Source: SZUA-451 sp034721895
GTDB lineage: Bacteria; Campylobacterota; Campylobacteria; Campylobacterales; Sulfurovaceae
Assembly: GCA_034721895.1 (NCBI GenBank)
Contig: JAYEND010000114.1
Coordinates: 1-61,447 of the forward strand
DNA length: 61,447 nt
Direction: 5' to 3'
In this document: positions 43,631 through 52,939 of the stretch, in pieces
Layout of the letters: each line of letters opens with the position of its first letter
Position numbering within the stretch: the stretch's first letter is position 1
The notes under the pieces: generated by a model
Told to the model about the DNA's origin: nothing
Database searches by the model: none
What the model saw: the letters and a program-made list of their open reading frames with translations, nothing else
Program-made: the position numbers and the translations under genes

Positions 43631-45639
43631 TGTCAGCAGTTTTATTCTCCACTTGGCAGGGTGAGTTTATCGATAACCGCGGTAAAGCATCCGAAGAGTG
43701 GAGTGAATCAGCATTTAAACTGCCTGAGAACTATACAGCCGATAGACGCTCAAAAGCCTTTATCGGATGGGATGGTGTGGCGATTTTTCAGGAAGATGTC
43801 GATGCTGTACGGCTGGCAACAGAATATGCAGCACAGTATCAGGTCTATTCTGAAGCCTGCGGGCGTTGCGCTCCGGGCAGATGGGGCGGACGGATTCTCT
43901 ATGATCTCCTCGACAAGATCGCTAGAGGCGAGGGAAGCCAGGCAGATATCTATCACCTCAAAGAGGTCAGTGAAACGATGATGCTCACTTCCAAATGTGA
44001 AATCGGACGAACAGTGCCCAAGCCGATCCTGGATCTGATGGAATACTATAAAGAGCAGTTTGATACAGCGATAGAGAATCAAACTCCCTCAAAACACTAT
44101 TATGAAGAGATCAACTATATTGCCAAAGTGACAGCTCCCTGTACCGATGAGTGTCCGGCACATGTCGATATCCCTGCCTATATTGAGGGTGTTCGCGATA
44201 TGGCCTTTGGAGAATCACTGGAAGCAACACGCCAGACGATGCCTTTGGCGCATACTTGTGGTCGTGTTTGTCCGCATCCCTGTGAAGATGCCTGTAGAAG
44301 AGCCAACCTTGACGAACCGATCTCTATCATGGAACTGAAGAGGCTCGGGGCTGATTATGAAACAGATCACGGTCTGGAGTGGTTCCAGCCAAAAGTGCCT
44401 CAGCCACTTAGAAATGACGGTAAAAAAGTAGCCATTATCGGTGCAGGACCTGCAGGGTTGACCGCAGCTTACTATTTGGCGCTTGATGGTATTAAAGTGG
44501 ATATCTTTGAAGAGTTGCCGGTCAATGGCGGCGAAGTGGCAGTAGGTGTACCTGAATATCGTATGCCCATTGATCAATACAATGAAGATATTAATCTGGT
44601 GCTTGATATGGAAGCTGTCTCGATCACTAATAACCATAGGGTCACTGCAGAGAGGCTCAAAGAGATCGATGCAGAGTATGATGCAACCATGCTGGCATTC
44701 GGCACAAGACTTTCAAAGAAAGTACGTGCTGAAAATGAAAATCCAAAAATGGGCGGTTACTGGGGCGCTATCGAAATGCTTGACAAAGTTAATCTCTGGC
44801 ATAAGTATGATATCGGTTCTCCGGCATCCAATGAGCTGAAAGATAAAACAGTGATCTGCGTCGGTGGCGGGTTCACCTCTATGGATGTGGTCAGATGTTC
44901 GATACGCGAAGGTGCAAAAAGAGTGGTGATGCTCTATCGTCGTGACGAGAAGACGATTATCCGTAACACCACCTATGAAGAGTATCATGAAGCGGTTGAA
45001 GAGGGAGTCGAGTTTATTTTTCACTCCGCTATCGAAGAGATTTTTGATAATGGTGAAAATATCCAGAAACTCAAAGTCAACCGGTTTGAGCTTGTACCAG
45101 ATCCAGGTGGCGGGCGTGCGCAACTTGTCAAGGTGGAGGGCGGAGATTTTGAGATTGAGTGCGACTATCTTGTCCCCGCTGTTTCACAGGCTGCAGATTT
45201 GCAGATCATGCCGGAAGAGTGGAATGTGGAGATGACTTCATGGAGCACGATCCTGACAAACGGTAAAGACTATATGACCAGCCGACCGGGGCTTTTCGCT
45301 TCGGGTGACTGTGAATATGGTCCCATGACGATCGTCAATGCAGTGGGTCAGGCCAAAAGAGCCGCTTCTGTCATCAGCAGATATATCTATGACGGCAAGG
45401 TTTCTCTGACTGACGATGAGATCATGGAAGATCATTTGACAGCACTGAAAGTCTATGACAAGAAAGAGAAGGTTACGGGCTGGATGCCGGGCCTTCCCCG
45501 CGCAGTCAGTGAAAAACTGGATGTAGACGAACGAAAAGACAACAATGCCGAAGTCAACCTTGGATTTACCGGGGAAGAGGCTCTTGCAGAAGCTGAGCGT
45601 TGTATGCGTTGTTACTATATTTCGATGGTGGTGGTGTAA
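43630..45639 (+). CDS. NuoF-GltD/NfnB-like fusion: NAD(P)H oxidoreductase subunit
   Basis: 669 residues at the nuoF position. Residues 70-140 match only the C-terminal helical [4Fe-4S] domain of NuoF: C77 and C80 in ACGRCAP, C123 in TSKCEIG, but residue 83 is Gly where NuoF has its third ligand Cys. The NADH/FMN-binding domains of NuoF are absent. Residues 165-240 are a GltD-type ferredoxin-like domain (C171, C175, C210, C214, C218, C222). An FAD site follows (GAGPAG 271-276), then an NAD(P) site (GGGFTSMD 412-419 with YRRDE, suggestive of NADPH) and ASGDCEYGPMTIVNAVGQA. The C-terminus has CMRC. It resembles GltD/NfnB/SudA-type oxidoreductases and probably replaces the NADH dehydrogenase module. 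Confidence 0.88.
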   Translation: MSAVLFSTWQGEFIDNRGKASEEWSESAFKLPENYTADRRSKAFIGWDGVAIFQEDVDAVRLATEYAAQYQVYSEACGRCAPGRWGGRILYDLLDKIARGEGSQADIYHLKEVSETMMLTSKCEIGRTVPKPILDLMEYYKEQFDTAIENQTPSKHYYEEINYIAKVTAPCTDECPAHVDIPAYIEGVRDMAFGESLEATRQTMPLAHTCGRVCPHPCEDACRRANLDEPISIMELKRLGADYETDHGLEWFQPKVPQPLRNDGKKVAIIGAGPAGLTAAYYLALDGIKVDIFEELPVNGGEVAVGVPEYRMPIDQYNEDINLVLDMEAVSITNNHRVTAERLKEIDAEYDATMLAFGTRLSKKVRAENENPKMGGYWGAIEMLDKVNLWHKYDIGSPASNELKDKTVICVGGGFTSMDVVRCSIREGAKRVVMLYRRDEKTIIRNTTYEEYHEAVEEGVEFIFHSAIEEIFDNGENIQKLKVNRFELVPDPGGGRAQLVKVEGGDFEIECDYLVPAVSQAADLQIMPEEWNVEMTSWSTILTNGKDYMTSRPGLFASGDCEYGPMTIVNAVGQAKRAASVISRYIYDGKVSLTDDEIMEDHLTALKVYDKKEKVTGWMPGLPRAVSEKLDVDERKDNNAEVNLGFTGEEALAEAERCMRCYYISMVVV

Positions 45640-45640
45640 G

Positions 45641-47914
45641 ATGACAGCGCGAAACATAGAAAAGAAAATGATCACGATAACGATTGACGGAAAAGAATGC
45701 CAGGCTGAATTTGGACAGACGATTCTTCAGATCGCACGTGCCAACGATCTCTATATCCCTACGATGTGTTACCTCACCAAAGTTGAGCCGATAGCATCCT
45801 GTCGTATGTGTGTTGTCAACGTTGAGGGTGTTGATGGGATGATCCTCTCCTGTCAGGAGAAGGCTACTGATGGTGCGGTGATCACCACCAATAATGAAGA
45901 GATCTTCAAACAGCGTCAAAATATCATGAAGCTCTATGATGTTAATCATCCTCTGGAGTGTGGTGTCTGCGATAAGAGTGGCGAGTGTGATCTGCAGAAC
46001 AAAACGATGGAGTTTGATGTTGAGGGTCAGGATTTCACGACTAGAGATCAGCACAGGCCGGTACAGAATTGGGGATTTATCTCCTATGACCCGGCACTCT
46101 GTATCATGTGTGAAAAGTGTGTCCATGTCTGTAACGAAGTTGTAGGTGATGAAGTGCTCGCGATCTCTGTAGGCGGGTATAACTCGACGATTATCAATAC
46201 TAAACCGGATGAAGATTGCAGCAACTGTGGTGAATGTATGGCAGTTTGCCCGGTGGGAGCACTGGTCAGTACAGATTTCAAATACTCTGCCAATGCCTGG
46301 GAGCTTGAAAAGATCCCCGCATCCTGCAGTCACTGCAGCGCTGCTTGTCAGATGAGCTATGAAGTGAAAGATGCAGGAATTGGTAATCCGGAATTGAAAA
46401 TTTACAGGGTGACCAATAACTTTGAATTCTCTTCACTTTGCGGTGCTGGAAGATTTGGATTTGACTTTGAGAATAGAGCAGCAAAGAAAGACCCTGTGCT
46501 ATTCAATAAAGCGATTGAAGCATTCAGTAAAGCCGAGACGATCAGATTTACTGGAGCCATCACCAATGAAGAGGCGATGATCCTTCAAAAGATCAAAGAG
46601 AAGAGCGGTGTTAAGCTGGTCTGTGATGAAGCAAGAGGGTATCAAAAGTTTCTGAATGCTTTCTCCAGCATGACAGGGCGTACGCTCTATAGCAGTAATC
46701 TCAAAAAAGTAAGCCAATCAAGAGGTGTTGTGGTCTTTGGAACGCGTATCAATGATGATACGCCCATGGTCAAATATCATCTTGCAATGGCAAGTAAGTG
46801 GCATCTTGCACGTATCGCTTATATGCATCCGATCGAAGACCCGGATATGCAGAATATCATAACCCAGTTTATGAAGTATGAAGTGGGAAGTGAAGAGGGT
46901 GTAGCTGCACTGTTGGCAAAAACACTGCTTGAAGGTAAAGAGCTGACTAAAAAGGTCAGCACTTATCTGGATGATCTTGATATTGGTAACCTGAGTGCGG
47001 AGAGCAATATCGGTGAAGAGGAATTGACTGCATTGAAGAAATCATTGCAGAAGAAGTCGGGATTCACTTTGGTTGCAGGGGCTGATCTTTATCATCATCC
47101 AAAGGCGGAGAATATCGCCAGACTGTTGGGGCTGATCGAAGCTTATTCTGACTTTGACGTATTGCTTGTGCCGCCGGCAACAAATGCACTGGGTGTTTCA
47201 CTGATATGTGATCTTGATGATGTAGCGACAGGCTATAGCGTTGGGTATAACACGCAGGGAGATTTTGTTCTTAGCGCTCTGGGCGGAGGTGACCTTGATA
47301 TGCCGGCCCTGAACCAGCAGGAAGGAACATTCACTTCTCTTGACAAGCGTGTCGTACCGACCCATGTTGCCTTGCCATATCAGGGATATGTCCTCAATGA
47401 TATTGCCAATGAGCTGGGGATCAGGGCAGAATATACGATAGCCTATACGAAGGCATTGCCAATGGATAAAGGTTTTGAATCGATGGAATTTGATGCGTTG
47501 TCTGACTATTTTGACATCGTAGGAAATGAACATCGAGGGTATCTCCTCTCTGCCTCTCGATGTAAAAAAGATGGAAAGCTGGAGGCTGTTTCAGAATTGC
47601 CAACCTATGATGGCATAGTAGTCTATCAGTGCAATGAGGGGAATCAGTTCTCTGCCTTTACTGCAAAGACCAAACAGCTGAAAAAAGATATACGACTCAG
47701 AGGTTCTGCACAGTTTTCTACTGTAGCTAAACTGAAAGATGGAGAAAAAGTGAAATTTACACTTAATGGCATCGAATACCAAAGAGTGTTTATGATTGAT
47801 ACATCAATGAAAGGAACCGTTGCGATCAACCCTACTTTCGATATGGGCTTAAGTAGCTCTTCGGTATCCTATTACAGATTTAGTCAACCCAAATTAGAAA
47901 TGGTGGATAGTTAA
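45641..47914 (+). CDS. nuoG: NADH-quinone oxidoreductase subunit G, copy 1
   Basis: About 757 residues from ATG 45641 (ATG 45668, giving MITITIDG, is an alternative). It has the [2Fe-2S] domain (CYLTKVEPIASCRMC ... SCQEK), the His-Cys3 N5 motif (HPLECGVCDKSGEC), two ferredoxin-type C-x2-C-x2-C-x3-C motifs (CIMCEKCVHVC, CSNCGECMAVCP), and N7-type cysteines (CSHCSAAC ... SLCGAG). A molybdopterin-oxidoreductase-like C-terminal half follows, without cofactor. It is immediately followed by a second NuoG, so electrons may pass through two related subunits or either may be used. Confidence 0.92.
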   Translation: MTARNIEKKMITITIDGKECQAEFGQTILQIARANDLYIPTMCYLTKVEPIASCRMCVVNVEGVDGMILSCQEKATDGAVITTNNEEIFKQRQNIMKLYDVNHPLECGVCDKSGECDLQNKTMEFDVEGQDFTTRDQHRPVQNWGFISYDPALCIMCEKCVHVCNEVVGDEVLAISVGGYNSTIINTKPDEDCSNCGECMAVCPVGALVSTDFKYSANAWELEKIPASCSHCSAACQMSYEVKDAGIGNPELKIYRVTNNFEFSSLCGAGRFGFDFENRAAKKDPVLFNKAIEAFSKAETIRFTGAITNEEAMILQKIKEKSGVKLVCDEARGYQKFLNAFSSMTGRTLYSSNLKKVSQSRGVVVFGTRINDDTPMVKYHLAMASKWHLARIAYMHPIEDPDMQNIITQFMKYEVGSEEGVAALLAKTLLEGKELTKKVSTYLDDLDIGNLSAESNIGEEELTALKKSLQKKSGFTLVAGADLYHHPKAENIARLLGLIEAYSDFDVLLVPPATNALGVSLICDLDDVATGYSVGYNTQGDFVLSALGGGDLDMPALNQQEGTFTSLDKRVVPTHVALPYQGYVLNDIANELGIRAEYTIAYTKALPMDKGFESMEFDALSDYFDIVGNEHRGYLLSASRCKKDGKLEAVSELPTYDGIVVYQCNEGNQFSAFTAKTKQLKKDIRLRGSAQFSTVAKLKDGEKVKFTLNGIEYQRVFMIDTSMKGTVAINPTFDMGLSSSSVSYYRFSQPKLEMVDS

Positions 47915-47915
47915 T

Positions 47916-50372
47916 ATGAGTAATGAAATTACAATCAAAATTGACGGTGTTGAGTATAAGACCCAGGAGGGTGAATATATTCTGAATGCTGCGCGTGCAA
48001 ATGATATTTTCATCCCTGCCATCTGTTATCTGACACGCTGTTCGCCAACACTGGCTTGCCGCATCTGTCTGGTGGAGGCTGATGGAAAAAGAGTCTACGC
48101 ATGTAATGCCAAAACCAAAGAGGGGATGGAGATCACGACATCGACTGAAGAGATTCTCGAAGAGCGTCGTGCGATCATGGAAGTTTATGATGTCAACCAC
48201 CCGCTTCAATGTGGTGTTTGTGATCAGAGCGGAGAGTGCGAGTTACAAAATTATACCTTGGAGCTCGGTGTTGATTCTCAAAGCTATATGATCCCGGATA
48301 CGAAGCGCGAAGCAACAAACTGGAGCCCTGTTCTGCATTATGATCCGGGTCTTTGCATCGTTTGTGAACGTTGTACGACAGTGTGTAAAGATATGATCGG
48401 TGATGCTGCCATTAAAACCGGGCCAAGAGGCGGAGATGCGCTTGACAAGGGCCTCAAGGACACAATGCCCAAAGATGCCTATGCAATGTGGAACAAACTG
48501 CAGAAATCAGTTATTGTGCCGAGCAATGGCACAGGTGAAACAAACTGCAGTGACTGTGGAGAATGTGTTGCTGTCTGTCCTGTCGGGGCACTGGTCAGTC
48601 GTGATTTTGTTTATACAACCAATGCCTGGGATCTTAAAAGAATCCCGGCTACCTGCGCACACTGTAGCAGCGGCTGCCAAATCTATTATGAGACGAAACC
48701 AACATCAATAGAAAATCCAACTGAGAAAATTTACCGAGTGACCAATGAATGGAACTATGTTTCTCTTTGCGGTGCCGGTCGATTTGGGTATGACTTTGAA
48801 AACAGAGTTGAAGGGAAGGATGAGGCTGCCTTTGAGAAAGCTGTAGAAGCATTGAAAAAAGCTGATACCATCCGATTTAATTCCCTGATCAGCAATGAAG
48901 AGGCACTGATGCTTCAGACCCTCAAAGAGAAATACGGTACGAAACTGGTCAATCCGGATGCCCATGCTTTCCAGAGTTTTTTGACTGCCTACGGCAAGCC
49001 GGCAGGAAAACTGCTTTATGGCAGCAACTTCAAAGAAGTGATGAAAACGGATTTTGTTGTGAGTGTAGGAGCAGCATTGCGCAATGATAACCCCAACGCG
49101 CGGTATGCGTTCAATAATATCCAAAAGATGAATAAAGGTGCGGGGCTTTACTTCCATCCTATCCCTGATGCTCTGATTGCTGATCTTGGAAAAAGTGTCG
49201 AGTGTTTTGCGCATAAACCAGGACTCGAAGAGGCAGTACTCTATTTGGTACTTGATCTTTTTGCCGATAGAGAGAAACTTTCAGAAGAGACAAAAGACTA
49301 TTTGGACTCTTTCCATAGCAAGGGAACCAAGATCATCAAAGAGAGGATCATGGAAGATGTCATTGAAACAGTAGTTGATGAAGAGACAGGCGAAGAGAAA
49401 GAGGTCACTAAAAAAGTTCCGAAAATGGTTGAGAAGGAAATTGAGGTTGAGAACAATGCTCTGGTGACACTGCTCGGCGGGGCAGAGGATTTCGCTGATA
49501 CCTTTGAAAAGATGATGAAGAAAAAAGAGAGCTTTTCTTTGATCATAGGAGAGGATCTCTATTTCCATCCCAAGGCGGAAAACCTTGCCAAACTGGTTGC
49601 ATTGATTGAAACAGCCTGTGATATGGATGTCGTCATGATCCCGCCTAAGACCAACTCTCTAGGTGCGGCATTGATCTGTGATCTGGATGAGACAGCAGAG
49701 GGATATATTGTCGGATACAATGAAAATGGTGATTTCAAACTGAGTGGACTGGGTGACGGTGACCTTGATATACCAGCCATGAATCAACAAGAGGGAACGC
49801 TTACCAACATGAATAGGCGAGTGACCCCTACAAATGCAGCATTAGATTATAAAGGGTATGAGCTCAATGATTTGATGCTTGCATTGAAGCTGGGTCAGAG
49901 ATTGACGATCGACTGGACAGCAAAACTGGCAAGCAGAAAAGGTTTCCAGGCGATCGCCTTTGATGATCTTCCAAACGGTTATACCAACAGTGGAGAAGAG
50001 AATAGGGGCTATGAGCTGAAAAACCCGGGAAAGCGTGCAGCCAACAGCACCCCTGAGAAGTTTGATGAAGGTATTGCGCTGGAAGGTGAGATCGCTTACC
50101 GATGCAACCCGCAAAGACAATTCAATGACTTTAGTGACAAAGCACATCAAATCTTCGAAAGCTTTTCGCTCTATGCAAGTCCTGCAAGGGCAGAAGTACT
50201 TGGGGAGAAAGTGGAAGTTGATTTTGGTGGAAGCACGATGCTCTTTGATGTTGCTGTGGATGAAAAAATGGAAGGTGATATTGTTAAGGTCCCTGACTTT
50301 AAAAGCGCAGCAGATGTCTATACTCTCTTCGGCAGAGATAGATTCAAAAATGTAACAATTAAAAAGGTGTAA
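47916..50372 (+). CDS. nuoG: NADH-quinone oxidoreductase subunit G, copy 2
   Basis: 818-residue paralogue of the preceding gene, starting one base after its stop. The same cluster motifs are retained: CYLTRCSPTLACRIC, HPLQCGVCDQSGEC, CIVCERCTTVC, CSDCGECVAVCP, and N7-type CAHCSSGC ... SLCGAG. Differences from copy 1 include an insert after the second motif (PRGGDALDKGLKDTMPKDAY) and a Glu/Lys/Val-rich insert near residues 470-515 (ETVVDEETGEEKEVTKKVPK). Divergence is spread over the whole length, so the duplication is old and both copies look functional. Length matches the single NuoG of Campylobacter. Confidence 0.92.
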   Translation: MSNEITIKIDGVEYKTQEGEYILNAARANDIFIPAICYLTRCSPTLACRICLVEADGKRVYACNAKTKEGMEITTSTEEILEERRAIMEVYDVNHPLQCGVCDQSGECELQNYTLELGVDSQSYMIPDTKREATNWSPVLHYDPGLCIVCERCTTVCKDMIGDAAIKTGPRGGDALDKGLKDTMPKDAYAMWNKLQKSVIVPSNGTGETNCSDCGECVAVCPVGALVSRDFVYTTNAWDLKRIPATCAHCSSGCQIYYETKPTSIENPTEKIYRVTNEWNYVSLCGAGRFGYDFENRVEGKDEAAFEKAVEALKKADTIRFNSLISNEEALMLQTLKEKYGTKLVNPDAHAFQSFLTAYGKPAGKLLYGSNFKEVMKTDFVVSVGAALRNDNPNARYAFNNIQKMNKGAGLYFHPIPDALIADLGKSVECFAHKPGLEEAVLYLVLDLFADREKLSEETKDYLDSFHSKGTKIIKERIMEDVIETVVDEETGEEKEVTKKVPKMVEKEIEVENNALVTLLGGAEDFADTFEKMMKKKESFSLIIGEDLYFHPKAENLAKLVALIETACDMDVVMIPPKTNSLGAALICDLDETAEGYIVGYNENGDFKLSGLGDGDLDIPAMNQQEGTLTNMNRRVTPTNAALDYKGYELNDLMLALKLGQRLTIDWTAKLASRKGFQAIAFDDLPNGYTNSGEENRGYELKNPGKRAANSTPEKFDEGIALEGEIAYRCNPQRQFNDFSDKAHQIFESFSLYASPARAEVLGEKVEVDFGGSTMLFDVAVDEKMEGDIVKVPDFKSAADVYTLFGRDRFKNVTIKKV

Positions 50373-50374
50373 TC

Positions 50375-51412
50375 ATGGAAATAGTGAATGTAACAGTATT
50401 ACCTGAAGTAACCAGTACCGGTGTGGTTATCAAGGCGATCATTATTCTGGCTATCATCTCTGCAGTTGCAGGATTTGGTACCTATATTGAACGTAAGATT
50501 TTAGCATTTATGCAGAGAAGACTCGGGCCGATGCATGTCGGTCCTTATGGGCTTCTTCAGATTGCGGCAGACGGTATCAAGCTCTTTACTCAGGAAGATA
50601 TCGTACCGCAGAATGCCAACAAACTGATTTTCAAGATTGCACCAGCCATTACGGCGGCTACGGCATTTATAGCATTGGCAGCTGTTCCGGTTTTTCCTGA
50701 CTTTACGATCCCTGAATGGATTCCTCTATTAGGCGGTACATTCGTCCCCTCTATAGCTGCAGATATCAATATCGGTATACTCTTCATCCTCGGAATGATG
50801 GCCGCCGGGCTTTATGGTCCACTGCTTGCAGGTATGGCACAGGCAAACAAATGGGGTATTATCGGATCAGCCAGAACAGCAGTCCAATTTCTCAGCTATG
50901 AAGTCGTCACCGGTCTTTCCATACTGGCACCGATTATGTTGGTAGGGTCACTTTCGTTGGTTGATTTCAACAATTATCAGTCCGAAGGATTTACCTCATG
51001 GATGGTCTGGCAGCAGCCGGTCGCATTCGTGTTATTCATGATCGCCGGATTTGCGGAGACCAATAGGACGCCGTTTGACCTTCTTGAGCATGAAGCGGAA
51101 ATTGTTTCGGGGTTTGCAACAGAATATTCCGGTATGCGATGGGGTATGTTCTTCATCGGTGAGTATGCCAATATGATTACGATATCAGTTTTGCTGGCGG
51201 TGGTATTCATGGGCGGATATAATGATCTTGGTTTCCTTGCAGGCTGGTTCATTGTGGTGCTGAAGATCGCATTTTTCTTCTTCCTGATGTTGTGGGTAAG
51301 GGCTTCATGGCCGCACGTCAGACCGGATCAGCTGATGTGGCTGTCCTGGAAAGTGCTCATGCCGATCGCAGTTATTAATATTGTGATCACCGGCCTAGTA
51401 GTGATGGTGTAA
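50375..51412 (+). CDS. nuoH: NADH-quinone oxidoreductase subunit H
   Basis: 345-residue membrane subunit at the joint between peripheral and membrane arms. YIERKILAFMQRRLGPMHVGPYGLLQ and AETNRTPFDLLEHEAEIVSGFATEYSGMRWG are the conserved quinone-channel signatures. About eight transmembrane segments. Starts two bases after nuoG copy 2. Confidence 0.97.
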   Translation: MEIVNVTVLPEVTSTGVVIKAIIILAIISAVAGFGTYIERKILAFMQRRLGPMHVGPYGLLQIAADGIKLFTQEDIVPQNANKLIFKIAPAITAATAFIALAAVPVFPDFTIPEWIPLLGGTFVPSIAADINIGILFILGMMAAGLYGPLLAGMAQANKWGIIGSARTAVQFLSYEVVTGLSILAPIMLVGSLSLVDFNNYQSEGFTSWMVWQQPVAFVLFMIAGFAETNRTPFDLLEHEAEIVSGFATEYSGMRWGMFFIGEYANMITISVLLAVVFMGGYNDLGFLAGWFIVVLKIAFFFFLMLWVRASWPHVRPDQLMWLSWKVLMPIAVINIVITGLVVMV

Positions 51413-51421
51413 GGAGTAAAG

Positions 51422-52045
51422 ATGAGTTTAGAACAATTTAAAAACAGAAATGTAGGAACGCAAACTTATAAGATGGTCGACGTCGAGCCTACTCCTTCAG
51501 CAGGGATGGGAAAATTCCAACGTGTGGTGAAGCGTACGTTCCAGGGAGAACTCTTTGTCGGACTTTATGTTACGATGAGAGAGATGATCAATGCACTCTT
51601 CAGGGGGGAGATGGCCGCCGTCAAATATCCTTTTGAGAAGTTGCCTATTTCACCAAGATATCGGGCAATCCATGATATGCTCAGACTGCTTGAGAGCGGG
51701 CACTACCGATGTATCGGATGCGGTCTTTGTGAAAAGATCTGTATCTCGGACTGTATCAAAATGGATACACGCTATGATGAAAATCAGCGAAAAGAGGTCA
51801 CTGAATATACGATCAACTTCGGACGCTGTATTTTCTGCGGATACTGTGCCGAAGTCTGTCCCGAACTTGCCATCGTGCATGGTCCCCGCTATGAAAATGC
51901 ATCAGAGCAGAGGGCAAGCTTTTCGATCTTTGAAGATATGCTGACGCCGATCGATGCGCTCAAGCAGCAGAAAGAGTATGATGGATTCGGTGCGATCAGT
52001 CCGAATGCGGATGAAAATATCAAAAAGACGCCACTCGCGTACTAA
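51422..52045 (+). CDS. nuoI: NADH-quinone oxidoreductase subunit I
   Basis: 207-residue Fe-S subunit with two complete ferredoxin motifs for clusters N6a and N6b: CIGCGLCEKICISDC and CIFCGYCAEVCPELA. The N-terminal half carries FQGELFVGLYVTMREM, an amphipathic membrane-contact region. Links NuoG to NuoB. Confidence 0.97.
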   Translation: MSLEQFKNRNVGTQTYKMVDVEPTPSAGMGKFQRVVKRTFQGELFVGLYVTMREMINALFRGEMAAVKYPFEKLPISPRYRAIHDMLRLLESGHYRCIGCGLCEKICISDCIKMDTRYDENQRKEVTEYTINFGRCIFCGYCAEVCPELAIVHGPRYENASEQRASFSIFEDMLTPIDALKQQKEYDGFGAISPNADENIKKTPLAY

Positions 52046-52056
52046 AAGGAGAAAGA

Positions 52057-52638
52057 ATGTATGAACAAATAGCCTTTTATCTATTTTCAATCTTAATAGT
52101 AGGGCTCTTCCTGGTAACGGTTTTAAGCAAAAATGTACTCTATGCGATGACTGCTCTTGCAGCGGGAATGGTTTTGATCTCGGGACTTTTCTTCCTTTTG
52201 GGGGCAGATTTCCTCGGTGTCGTTCAACTGATCGTCTATGTCGGTGCAATCATGGCACTTTATGCCTTTGCGATGATGTTCTTTGATACTACCAGAGACA
52301 TTAAGGAAAAAAATACCAGTGCGGGATTGGTCTTCCTGCTTGGCGGGTTGATGGCTGTGTTAATGGTTGTGATCTTTACCGCCCCGATCCTGAGTGAAAA
52401 TATTCAGGCGATCTATCCACCTATAGAGGGTGCGACCAATCCTCAGTCTGTAGGGCTGGTACTCTTTACCAAATATCTGGTCCCGTTTGAAGTGGCAGCA
52501 GTGATGCTTCTTGTTGCGATGATCGCAGGAATTATTTTGGCAGGTAAAAAGATGGATCAAAGTTTAACGACAGAGGATGATGATATGGTAATCACTGAAA
52601 GTATTTCCGAAACTATTTTGCAGAAGGATGAAAAATGA
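52057..52638 (+). CDS. nuoJ: NADH-quinone oxidoreductase subunit J
   Basis: 193-residue membrane subunit with five hydrophobic segments. FLGVVQLIVYVGAIMALYAFAMMF is the hallmark of NuoJ. The C-terminal 35 residues are hydrophilic and acidic. AAAAGGAG precedes the ATG; the 3' end overlaps nuoK by 4 bases. Confidence 0.95.
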   Translation: MYEQIAFYLFSILIVGLFLVTVLSKNVLYAMTALAAGMVLISGLFFLLGADFLGVVQLIVYVGAIMALYAFAMMFFDTTRDIKEKNTSAGLVFLLGGLMAVLMVVIFTAPILSENIQAIYPPIEGATNPQSVGLVLFTKYLVPFEVAAVMLLVAMIAGIILAGKKMDQSLTTEDDDMVITESISETILQKDEK

Positions 52639-52937
52639 TAGGATTGAATCATTATCTCGTACTCTCAGGACTGATCTTTGCAATCGGTCTGGTAGGTGTA
52701 TTGAGAAGAAGAAATCTTTTGATGCTCTTTTTTGCAACAGAAGTGATGCTCAATGCTGCGAATATTGCTTTTGCAGCAGTTTCTCACTATTATGGTGATT
52801 TAACGGGGCAAATGTTTGCCTTCTTCATAATCGCTGTTGCTGCGAGTGAAGTGGCAGTGGGACTGGGACTATTGATCGTCCTCTATAAAAAATTCGGAAC
52901 TCTGGATCTTGATGATCTGGCGACAATGAAAGGGTAG
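52635..52937 (+). CDS. nuoK: NADH-quinone oxidoreductase subunit K
   Basis: 100-residue antiporter-like small subunit with three transmembrane segments. RRRNLLMLFFATEVMLNAANIAF contains the conserved membrane Glu, and the third segment carries a second (ASEVAVGLGLLIVLY). ATGA overlap with nuoJ. Confidence 0.96.
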   Translation: MIGLNHYLVLSGLIFAIGLVGVLRRRNLLMLFFATEVMLNAANIAFAAVSHYYGDLTGQMFAFFIIAVAASEVAVGLGLLIVLYKKFGTLDLDDLATMKG

Positions 52938-52939
52938 TG

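Noticed and set aside
45566..46333. A 255-codon minus-strand frame over the start of nuoG copy 1
   Set aside because: It lies opposite conserved Fe-S cysteine motifs and has no recognisable domain.
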